Below, in pieces: positions 33,774 to 44,500 of a stretch of DNA of 64,000 nucleotides. The notes below the pieces were generated by a model. It saw nothing but the letters and a program-made list of their open reading frames with translations, did no database searches and was not told the DNA's origin. The DNA comes from Hofstenia miamia (taxonomy: Eukaryota; Xenacoelomorpha; Acoela): positions 152,957-216,956 of the forward strand of contig SCFE01000030.1 of assembly GCA_004352715.1 (NCBI GenBank), in the 5' to 3' direction. The position numbers were made by a program, and so were the translations under genes. Position 1 is the stretch's first letter. Each line of letters begins with the position of its first letter.

Positions 33774-35340
33774 TTGTTATTGATAATAATCCTGAGACTA
33801 TGGCTTTATGCCCCATTTCAAAGTGAACTGAAAAATGTTGTTAATCAATTAAAATCTAAATCATCTGCAGATATTGATGATATATCCAGTAAAATTGTGA
33901 AAGCTATTTTCCCAGCAATTTTAAATCTTTTAACAGCAAGACTAAGTCTCTATTCAAACGTCTGTTTTCCAGACAAAATGAAAATAGCAAAAATAATACC
34001 TGTTCATAAATCTGGAGACACAAATGATCCCTCAAATTACAGACCAATCTCACTATTGCCAATTTTTAGTAAAATTTTTGAAAGATTAATATACAATAGA
34101 GTATTTAAGTTTATAAATAAGTACAATTTAATAAATCCAAATCAATTTGGGTTTCGACCTCACTATAACACAATTTTAGCTTTAATGAAAGTAATTGAAA
34201 ATATTAGACATTCCAAAGACAATAAATTATATTCTTCGTGCATATTCATTGATCTAAGAAAAGCTTTTGATACAATAGATCATAAGTTGTTATTAAATAA
34301 GGCATTAGAGGACACATTTTAACCTTATTTGAAAATTATCTAGAAAACCGATATCAATGTGTTTCAATAGACTCAACTGATTCAAAATTAAAAGAGATAA
34401 CATGTGATGTGCCACAAGGCTCAATTCTTGGACCACTACTCTTCTTAATGTACATAAATGATCTTCCTAAATTCCTAACTGCTTCGGTCTACCTGTTTGC
34501 TGACGATACAAATAAGTTCACTTGACAGGGATATATTATTTAAGACTAACATAAATGTTCTAGAAGATTGGCTCTGTTTTAATCGCCTTTCTTTAAATTG
34601 AATAAACCACTCAAATAATTTTTTTTCAAAATTAATGAACAAATATCTAAGCTACAAATAGCGGAAACTGAGCTTAACATAAATGATTCTTATAAATATT
34701 TAGGGAGAATAATAGATAAAACATTAAGTTTTGCAGAACGTGTATCTTTTATTTGTAAAAAAGTCTCCAAACTATGTGGTATTTTGATGAAAATAAGACA
34801 CTTCGTTCCTAAACATATTACCCTACATTTTTATAATGTATACATACTGCCGATAATTCAATATGGTGCTTTAATCTATGGTGCTACCTCATACAACACA
34901 TTATTGCCTATTTTCAAAAAAAGATAATCAGGATCATAAATTTTAAAAATTCTACTTATACTACTAAACAGTTATTCATAGAAACAAATATGATGACTAT
35001 TTGTGAAATATACATTTTTGAACTCCTTATGCACGGTATAAAGGTTAAAAGACGAGAATATCCAATAGAATTTTATAGCTTTGATGAAATAAATCATTCT
35101 TTTAACACAAGAGCCCGAGCAGCACATTAAACAGTTTTAATAAGACACAATACAATTGTACAACATAATTCAATTGAAGTGAGAGGTATAAAACTACTAA
35201 ACTTTTTATACTCAGCACAATTAATTAATGATAATATTATTACACTAACGAAAAACAAATGCAACAAACTAATAAAAGATATTAAGCTTACAGCAATAAT
35301 TGGCAACAATAATTTAATTAATAGAATCTTCCAGAAATAA
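33774..35340 (+). mobile_element. LINE reverse transcriptase remnant, 5'-truncated
   Basis: Non-LTR retrotransposon RT domain. Motifs in order: IIPVHKSGDTNDPSNYRPIS with SLLPIFSKIFERLI (33985-34095), NQFGFRPHYNT (34138), IFIDLRKAFDTIDH (34240, catalytic Asp kept), then after a frameshift at about 34320 VPQGSILGPLLFLMYINDLP (34410) and YLFADDTN (34493) with the catalytic Asp pair. The post-RT region contains KYLGRIIDKTLSF and ICKKVSKLCGILMKIRHF (34690-34800). It ends with IIGNNNLINRIFQK and TAA at 35340. The endonuclease part is missing and there are several stops. The motif style resembles the CR1/Jockey group; the clade is not settled. An enzyme of this type primes reverse transcription at a nicked target. 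Confidence 0.85.
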
Positions 35341-35943
35341 ATTCACTTAATTATAATATTTGATATAATAAATTCATTAATTTATATTGAGTCACTTACT
35401 AGAAAAATTAAGGGGTTGCTATTGAAAAAATGCGGACTTGGATTAAGACAGTTTATCTATTCTTACCATGGTGTTTCTTTCTGAACTTGTCTTCAAATAT
35501 CTCCCTGATGACGAGGAAATTAATGTTTTCGCAAAACCTAATTCTTTCCAAAGTATTCCACTATTCACCTGCTGTAACTTTATTTGATGGTTTTCTGAAG
35601 TTGTTAAAAGTTATCACGTTGTCAATCTTATTCACTTGTGTTTCATTTTCTTACGTCATCACTCGATCTTCATGCTATTTCTATTGAATGAAAAAGTTCT
35701 CTTTATCAAAGGATCAATTCTATAGTCTTCCGCAAGTTTAAACTGATTTCAGAAGTTCCTCATAGGTACTCATATGGATTTTGATCGCTACAAATGATAA
35801 TCTACTTGTACTGATAGGGCACTGGTTGACAGGATAAATAGCGCATCCAGCATTTGTATGCCAACCATTTTCAAACAATTTAGTGCTAAATTTGTATTTT
35901 ATTTTGTATTAAGTGTTTTATATGTTTTGTTTGAAATAAATTC
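35341..35943 (+). other. Probable 3' end of a plus-strand LINE
   Basis: No coding motif. The end (TGTTTTGTTTGAAATAAATTC, 35923-35943) has an AATAAA-like signal directly before an ATT-repeat tail, the usual look of a LINE 3' terminus. Whether it belongs to the RT at 33.8 kb is not clear. Confidence 0.35.
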
Positions 35944-35992
<49 letters not shown>

Positions 35993-36004
35993 GTAATAAT
36001 AATA

Positions 36005-36038
<34 letters not shown>

Positions 36039-36045
36039 GTATTAT
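35944..36045. repeat. (ATT)n compound microsatellite
   Basis: About 100 bases of ATT units with one switch to AATAAT (35993-36010). It lies between a plus-strand LINE-like 3' end and the 3' end of a minus-strand LINE, so it may be two LINE tails. Confidence 0.9.
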
Positions 36046-36059
36046 TGGAGTTAAAAAAA

Positions 36060-37700
36060 GTAGTCATCGTCGAGAAGAACTGTCACCTATGCAGGTCAAG
36101 CTTGGTTCTTGCGATTTGATATCTTCCAGATGGTCTAATAGAGAGAATAAGGATATGGAGGTTATGATTTGCCTTCCGTATATTAAAAAGATTTTCACAT
36201 AGATATTCCCTGTGCTTGACGATAGAAACGAGGGAACAGCCAATTATTTTTGCAGCTGAGTTCAGTATCATCTGCATTCTCCCAGTAAAAGTGGTTTCGA
36301 CACCTGTGAACAATGAAGCACAGTAATAAAAAATGGATAGGACTGTACTTTCAAGGATACTATTTAATTCTTTTGCATTCCATATTGGTTTAAGACTACT
36401 AAGAATAGTGAATCTGCAGGACGCTGTTTTAATTTTTAAATCTACTCTCGACATCAGCTTGCAAGGATAAATTAGAGTATAATAACACCAAGAATTTTAA
36501 GGGTGTCTGTCTGTTGTATTTCGTCTTTGAGCGACAACGAGACTCTCCTAGTAGTTGACTCTTCTTAGAATTGAAATTAAGATTGTTTTGTTTACAAAAC
36601 TTTATGATATGATTCATGGCAGTGTTAATACGCCGCGGAATTTTTCGAGGAATTCGAATAATCTAAGTGATATCGTCAGCAAATTTGAACAGTAACCCAT
36701 GCTCGCCTTTAACGTCACTGATAAAAACAATGAAAAGAATGGGTGCAATGATGGACTCCTGAGGGACACAACTGAGAATACTGTATAATTCACTGTTACT
36801 GCCGGCATATGAAACATAGAACTTTCTACCGTGGAGGTACGACGTGAGCCAAGCGAGAATATCACGAGGGCAACCAAACCGACGCAACTTGTTGAAAGAA
36901 ATGGTATCGAATGCTTTGCTCATGCCAAAAGCCTGTATCAAAACCAAATCCCCATCATACAAGATCTTTGAAACGTGGTAAATGAGATAGATTAAGGCAG
37001 TGCAAGTTGATTTCTTATTTTGGTAAGCGAACTAGGCTTGAACCACCATACGAAGCAAAGTGGGCTTAATTCTCTTCAACGACATGCTCTCAGGAGCCTT
37101 CGCCTTTACCGAGAGAAGTGAAATAGGCCGCAGATCGTCAATACTAGGACGAGTTTTCTTAGGACAAACATGAGCGATCTTAAACTTCCAAAGAACAATT
37201 GATTAAATGACAGAGAGGCTCGAAAATGATATGGGCAGCATGATAGTAGAGAAAATTTGGCACCCCGTCAGAGCCTGTCCCGTGCCATTTAATATAACAG
37301 ATAGTTCAAAACGTCAATAGGTTCACAGAACCTTAAACCAACCTCGGGCGCTGTATCTTCTTCACAGAGATTATCATCTCCTTCACTGTTCATTGCCGAC
37401 TGGAATTTAGCAGCGTAATTTTCAACAAAAGCCATGGGACCACTAGCTTGACCAAAAAGAGAAGACAGCGGCGAGACCCGGTTCCCCTTGGTAAAAAAGT
37501 TAGAGCTGCCAGGAATCCTTGGGACTTGTAGCTGAGCAGATGCACGACCTTTTCGAGCTAACAATAATTTCAGAGAGTTTATTTCCGGTAGTGCCTAAAT
37601 GATCCAGAATTTCCTGTTTGAAATGCATGGTCTCTTTTGGCCATAACATCATAAATAGAAGCGGTGATCCAAGAAGTATCCTTCTCATCAACAGGGACCT
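36060..37700 (-). mobile_element. LINE remnant with RT domain, minus strand
   Basis: Read on the minus strand: a pre-RT region (ARKGRASAQLQVPRIPGSSNFF, about 37560-37490), FGMSKAFDTISFNKLRRFG (about 36930-36870, the F-x-KAFD RT motif), SCVPQESIIAPILFIVFISDV (36770-36710, the usual Gly-Ser after PQ reads Glu-Ser), LLFKFADDIT (36695-36665, catalytic Asp pair kept), and a downstream segment ending about 36083 (SRVDLKIKTASCRF, SIFYYCASLFTGVE). Stops at 36663 and 36429 and a missing central RT part make it inactive. The family differs from the plus-strand LINE at 33.8 kb. Confidence 0.8.
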
Positions 37701-40700
37701 TCTTGCAAGGGACAGTACCATATATTCATATAAAAGAACATATGAATTTGTGTGATAACAAACTTTATAGAAAATTTTCAATGCTATAACCACACACACT
37801 TGAAAATATTTTAACACAGGAGTTGTACAATGGTTNTGCTTTGGAAAACAAGAAAGATTAGGAAAATCTTAACCTATGCATGTATGCCCAAATGAAGGAC
37901 TAATCTTCCGCATATCACGAAGAAGATGAATTATTATTTTCACTTAACGCTTAATGTAGTAAGACCGACGTCGGTCTTACTTCGTCGATCTTACTACAAG
38001 TTGTGTTGTTTATAAGCGCTCACAGCTTCATATCTTAACAGGATTTAATTATTTTTCTTCTAATTATCACGAACCACCTTGTTGTACACTTATTAGATTT
38101 TAAAAGTACAGAAAACTGTACTATAATCTTTTTATTTAAAATAGAAAGCCGTCGGTCTTACTACATTTTGTGGTAAACAAACATAATTTAATTGTTTGAA
38201 AGGGCTATAAATGACAGAAAATATTTTTTTCTACATTTCTCTGACCGTATTCTAAAAGAATGATGTCTCAATTAATAAACAAGTACCCAACATTTGACAT
38301 TAGACTGTTCAGCCAAAACACGGGACTCCCTTTTAAAACGTCGGTCTTACTACAGTTCATATAATGGACAAGTGTTTTATCCAAGTTTTTAGCTAAGACT
38401 GACATTTACACTAATTCATTTTTATGTAGACGTGTAGATTATTTGTTTCGCATTTGAATGATATAAAAAGTATATAATTTTTTTTGATGTATCACCAAAT
38501 AATAAATGAGTAAAAATAGTCATTCAAAGTGTTGGAAACGGGAAAATACACAAATTTGTTACTTTTACTCCATAATAACAATGAATTACTTTTTATCAAA
38601 AATAATTTAATGTGTGGTAATGGTAGAACACATTGTAAACTACACGAGGCTTTTAAAATATTTTTATTATCTCAAACCGTTTGAGCACAGTGTTTGAAAG
38701 ACTGAATTTAACATGGTAGTATACATTAATCTGGAATTGCCCAAAAGTGGTTTGGAAAAGAAACAAGTACAGTTGCACTTGTGTTGCGTAAGCTAATAAT
38801 CCACAACATTCTTTACTCAATGTAGGATTGTCCTGCTCTATTAGAAAAGTGAAAATCACTAAAACGCACTCAGAATGAACAGTTGTAATAAAAAAATCGC
38901 AATTGACAGAAGAACTAATTTTCCGAAATATTTAGGAATTGTTGATTACCTTTTAAAAGCTTTCAAACACACAAACACACTTGTCATTATGAAGAAATAT
39001 ATTCTTCAGTAATTTTTGCAATGTTGATGTTAATTTGGTCAATTTTAGAATTTAGGACGAAAGCTCTACGCGGTATTGGATTAGCGCATAATTGCATTTT
39101 TACGCGGATGCTTTTATTTTTCTAAATAAAACTTCAATTTCAACCATGTTAGACTAGGCCATTAACGTGGCGTTTTTATGGTTATGAAGCAATAAAACTT
39201 TCCATTCGTTCCATTTAACCAATGGCATGCAAGAATAATGCGATTTCAGTATTATTGAGGACGGGCAACAATTTACTCTTGATAATTTACAAACAACTTG
39301 TTTTAATTTGATATTGGCAGGACTTCCAATTTTGCTGTTACCAGCTAAAGAAGGTGATAACAGGAAACAATGAAAATTCGTAGATAGGCTGTGACATTGC
39401 AAGGATAAGAAGCGGAGGCATACGCTGGGTTTTTAACGGTCTTCATGCGAAAATATTGAAAAATAGGCTCTAAAATGCATTTCCCGATTTAGTATTTAAA
39501 TATTTCTATAGTGTTTTTTTCCGAACCTTTTTTCACTTATCCAATCGAAATCAGCTTTGAAAACCTGATGTGCTCAATGACCCTCCTCGCGGCAGCCATT
39601 AGATAGTAGACAATAACATTGTTTTTAAACATAGTTAAGAGAAAAGCAATGTGCTGTGAAAGAAACTATTAAAAACAACTATTAAAACGGAGCTTCAAGG
39701 TGACTTTGAAAACATGTCACTTAAGACATAAAAACAAATATAAAGATGAATAAAAGCAGTAGTAAAAATGACAACAAGCCGTCTGCTTGTATCGCTATAC
39801 AAATCATGTAATGTCATAATACCCACGGCTTTGTTAATTTTTTGAAAATTGTACCAAACGTAAAGTTGATCATCCATTCCAGAATGTGATAAAGAGCGAG
39901 AAATGCCAATATAAGGGTTATTTTTATCTGCTTTTTTAAACAGCACTTATTTGCAGTTTGCTGTAACATCCTGCAATTATTAACAGCAATTCTGTTAGGA
40001 GCCTTGTATATTGGCCGTGCCCAATCATTACTTACAACAATAAGGTTATGATATTTATCACATTGATACACTATTTCGATGTTAACGCTTTGGTTTGTAT
40101 TCATTAGGACCAACTAAAATTCAAAGTTGATCACGCAAGGAAAATTTTATTACCATAGTCACCGTCAGTTACTGTACTATTTTCCTGAAATATTATTTAC
40201 CTCAAAAATACGTTTCTATGGATCATAGTAATGGAATTCTTAAGAGTAATAGCAGCTCTTGGTAATAAGAGAATTTCTAAAATCATTTTCAGGTATGAAA
40301 TATTGGTATATCACGCTATCATTTTGAATTTTTCTAAGTTTTCTTAAAATTGGAATTATTCTCTAGAAACATACAATGGCCACCTTCGCATCTTCATAAC
40401 TTATAGATATTGAGGATATATACATTTGCCACAGAATTATTTATTTAGTATTTTTGACAAAATGATTTTATAGAAAAAGAATATTATATTACTAATATAT
40501 TCAATGTATTACATGCATTTCCAACAATAATATTAATCTATAGCTATTTTGAAATATATTTTAATACAGTAAGTGCATTTCACATGCTGCTCAAGATTAT
40601 GATTTACTGTATCAAGAACTTGTGCAGTTTTCAATAACTGCTCAGGAGTTCAGGATGTTCCTCCTGAATCGGGTGTGTTCAATCAATTTTGCAAAAATCT

Positions 40701-41286
40701 TTGTTTAACTTAAAAATGTAGTAGTTAGCTGCCACTAACAGAGAATGTAGGTTGAAACCAGCTGTGATCGAATTTACTAAATTTGTTAAGTTAAAATTTG
40801 TTTGAGCCATGTACACATTCCGACTCGAATATTGATTCGGGCTCAGCAAAAATGTTGACTCAATAATTTTTAGCCGATCTAAAACCCCGATAAAAACGTG
40901 ATTATTTCTTCTAGATTTGGAATAACTTTCAAAGACAACCGCATTTAAAACCAAGAAATTGCTGGGGAAAGTAGTGTTTATTTTTATTCTTTTATGACTG
41001 TAACCGCATCACATATAGTCCGAATATTACATAGTTACATGTGTCAATGATATGCAACACAAATGATTTGTTTTTGGGTCAGATTTTGTATAACAGCTTC
41101 CTAAAAATGCACAATCAACTAAATTTCCTTTACACGTATTCGAGATTCTGTCTATGTTTTGAGTGAAAGATGTTGCACTTCTAAAATATATTTATTTGTA
41201 TTCACTAATACATCGTACTGTAAATTTTAGTAGCCTGTTATTAATTATTAAAGAGTGATATTTTTAGTTTATTTTATAATTTTAAA
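37701..41286. other. AT-rich intergenic DNA upstream of YLPM1
   Basis: No gene that I can support. A few minus-strand open stretches (40679-40954, 39814-40113, 39154-39402) have non-random-looking residues and nearby AG/GT sites but match nothing I recognise. A single N at 37836 marks a join. The GTCGGTCTTAC cluster lies at 37955-38354. Confidence 0.45.
37955..38354. repeat. Four copies of GTCGGTCTTACTAC, two as a perfect palindrome
   Basis: The motif GTCGGTCTTACTACA occurs at 38151-38165 and 38340-38354. It is inverted at 37955-37969, and in a variant form at 37970-37997 (GTCGGTCTTACTTC, then GTCGATCTTACTAC). The inverted and direct copies meet to form a 24-base perfect palindrome with half-site AGTAAGACCGAC at 37958-37981. 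The motif is GC-rich within very AT-rich surroundings. It could be the termini of an unknown DNA transposon or a protein-binding cluster. Confidence 0.8.
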
Positions 41287-41588
41287 ATGGATGTGTGTCC
41301 GGCTTCTGCTTTGCGCAAATCATTAAATGACCTTCAAAATGGTAGGTTTTACTTGACGTTTAAATTTAGTAATATATTTTGTTTAGACCTTAAGGGTCTT
41401 CAAACAGAACGCAAGGTTTTGCAACAACAGCAAAATGAATTTACTTCACAATACGATTCTTGGGAGAAGGATTATAACATTTGGCTTAATAATAATAGAG
41501 ATCATCCTGATCAGAGTCAATTTCAACTATATCTTGACCAGCATGCCAATTATCGTAAACAAATGATAGACATGAAGAGTGAATTAAG
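41287..41588 (+). CDS. YLPM1: YLPM1 exons 1-2, coiled-coil segment, with a 45-base intron
   Basis: ATG 41287 (MDVCPASALRKSLNDLQN) is followed by a predicted 45-base intron (41342-41386, GTAGGT to TTTAG) and then LKGLQTERKVLQQQQNEF and SQYDSWEKDYNIW...QFQLYLDQHANYRKQM. The Trp/Gln-rich segment matches the vertebrate YLPM1 region that precedes its long proline-rich stretch. The donor at 41589 (AAG|GTTAGC) opens a 3.7-kb intron. The small intron has no in-frame stop and a length divisible by three, so retention would add 15 residues. The start is the first ATG in frame; further upstream exons cannot be excluded. Confidence 0.75.
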
Positions 41589-44500
41589 GTTAGCAGTTTA
41601 GTAAAAGCAACATCATTTCGCAATAAATTTCATTATGGGACTATAATATCCTTGCAAAGTATAGATTTTTTGCAGTCCAAATTTTTGCATTTCACCTTGA
41701 AATATTAATGTAAGGTTAAATCCATATTGATCCGCCATTTAGTATAAAACATAATCGTAGTGCAGGTTAACGTTGGAGGAAAAAAGTTTACAAATTTTAT
41801 TATTGAAAATTAATTTTATGCTTTATTATGTCAATTATAATTATATTTGCAAGTAGAGATGTTTTAAGGATTTTATCAAACTATTGCTCTAAGCTATACA
41901 AGAATGTTGTGATCCATTTCAACTAATATTCTCCAAATATGCTATGTTGTGCTGAGAATAATTGCTTTTCGTGGGACCTTTAGCGTCGTTTGCGAAATAT
42001 TATTGGCTTACAAAGAATTCTATATTAAAATCTCCGCGTTTTGTTTATGCTACGCTGTTTGTAACAACACATTGTGATTTAGAATTCGTTTAACTGCTGC
42101 CAATTAAATGTTGCGTTTATACAAAGTCTTGATTTCAATCAAATTGGGTCTCCATAACATGATATCAGTGAAAAACATGATATGTTTTTTGATTTTCATC
42201 TAAAAAATCATTATGTGTAGTCTCTTCTTGTAGCTTGCATGTAGTTGTATATTTTATTGTATTGCAATATTTTACCAAAAAGTGTTTTTAAAATTTTTCG
42301 ACTGTGAAATAAATTGCTTACTTTTGTTCGCACTGCAAAATAAACACAGGTGTACATAAAATAATGTTGAATTATATGAAATCAATGTTGTATTTAAAAA
42401 TCTTTTATGTAAATTCCAAAATTTTCTATGCTACGCCAATAAACGTATATGTTGCAGTCGTTGGGGTTTTTGAAATCCAGAATTTGCAGGCTACAATAAA
42501 AATTTTGTTGCTTGAATATATAAATTAAACAGAAATTTATACAGTAAATTAAACAAAAAGTTTAAAACAAATTTTTCGTCGTAATACGTGTTTAAGTGGT
42601 GTAGTTGTTGGGAACATTAAAAATCCAACAGTTGTCAAATTTTGTTTGATTAATATATCTTTTGCAGGAAACGCAAAACTTTTAAGTCGAGCAGTATCTA
42701 AAATTCATGAGTACCTATATTATGCATTAAAATTTCCGATTTCTGAAGATTTTCCTATGCTCAACTTATGATTTCTGAAGATTTGAACTAGAAGGGAAAA
42801 CGGTTCAATATTTTATTAACCGAGGGTGTGAGTATTATAATGTAGTCACATTAGTTCAAAAGAAATTCAAGCAAGTAAATTATTATTCATTAACTGCAAA
42901 AATTTTAGGGACATTTTCCTGGTAATGTAAATGTTTCAAAATATGCTGAAGGAATTATCTGAAAGTGAACGAAAATTCGAATATTTTTAGATAATATTGA
43001 TGTTGTTAATAATAAGTAAAAGAGGATGTAGATAATATTAAAATATGAATAAATTAATACGTTTGAAATTTTTTGTAATCTCTTCGTAATTTAAATTAAA
43101 TAGATTTTATCCAAAATACACCTAAGTATGTAATATAGTATCTTTATTAGTACCATTGTATGCTTTTAATAATAATAAATACGGTACGAAATTGAAGTGT
43201 TAGTAGTACGTTGCCATATCGCGAGCATTATCTTCATGAAATTTCATGTCATACATTCCTTACTTTGTTTGTAAAACTGTATTTCAACATTTTTCTGAAA
43301 ACTTGTTTTGTTTTATTTTTTTATACTTATTATTTCATAAAATGCTCTCCACTCAGTTTTGCAAATATCTCTGCATAACATTATCGTCGTAATATAATTA
43401 TTCAAATTATCTTATTTTTGAATAGCTTCTTAGCATTGCCATGTGAATATCTTGGTGACTGGCATGTAATGCCATACAATGTGAGGCGTGCGGGTAGGGT
43501 CCTGTATCACGCCGCTGATAAGAGCTAACCTATTATAGAGAAAAGCTGCTTTTTCCGGTTTTGAAGCCGTATACAGATTCTTTGACCCCCATTACCCTAT
43601 GAATTTTTTTGTTAAAGATGATACTCACTTTTTCGTTTGAAAAAAGCCCTCAAAATGTTCCTTTGAAAATAACAGCCAATAGAATTCTGATTTGAATCTA
43701 TGCATGGAAAAATAGTGTACGCTTGGAAAACACTTTCTCAATTTGCACACTCAATTTTAGTCAAATTTTAAAAATTCTTTTTTGTTTAAGCAACGGTGAT
43801 ATGCGCAAGAGAATATAAAAAAATTTGAAATCCGTTCAGTAAAAGCTAAGAATATAAGCATTTTTGATTAAATTCAATTTCCATTTGCAGTTTCTCTGCC
43901 AGATTTGATCCTATTAACTTCAGACCAGTGAAAAAAAATGCGCCGCTGAATTTTTGAAGTAACAAAATAAAAAATTGTGAGATTTTATATTATTTTAGGC
44001 TTAAGTGGCAAATTAGTAAAATGTAATAAAAATGCATCCGTGGCTAAGGTATTTGATTTTGAATTTAATCCAATATATAGTACATACAATAAACTATGTA
44101 CATATATTATCAATGTCTGAAGAAGCTCAAAGTTTGAGACTTATGAGTGAAAAACACATCTAATTGATAAACACCTTCAAATGTTTGCATTTAAACTAAA
44201 AGTAATTTATATTTACAACAAATGTACATTTGTTATGTTTTCAATATAATAAAGTATATAGTGCTATGTTTATGAAACAATGTATTTCTTGATTGTCAAT
44301 TTAATACATTGTGTTGATTTCTCTTACATCTAAATAATTATAACATGCATGTTTCCCGCAACTCCAATTTTTCTGTACCAACAAAAAATTGCACAGCAGC
44401 ACTCAATTAGAGAATTACGATCATATATACAAATACATTGGAATGGGATATTATTCAATTGAATTGCACAAGAATATGTGATGCAGTTTATTACTAAATA

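Noticed and set aside
35430-35687. 85-codon hydrophobic ORF (MRTWIKTVYLF...) as a membrane protein gene
   Set aside because: The composition is that of AT-rich DNA, the position is between LINE remnants, and nothing in it is recognised.
35858-36202. ORF with poly-isoleucine as a gene
   Set aside because: It is the translation of the ATT microsatellite and flanking LINE sequence.
38653-40954. Minus-strand ORFs (40954-40679, 40113-39814, 39946-39695, 39402-39154) as exons of a second host gene
   Set aside because: Some have plausible residue composition and nearby splice-like sites, but no recognisable domain, no consistent phases and no conserved neighbour. Transcript data would be needed.
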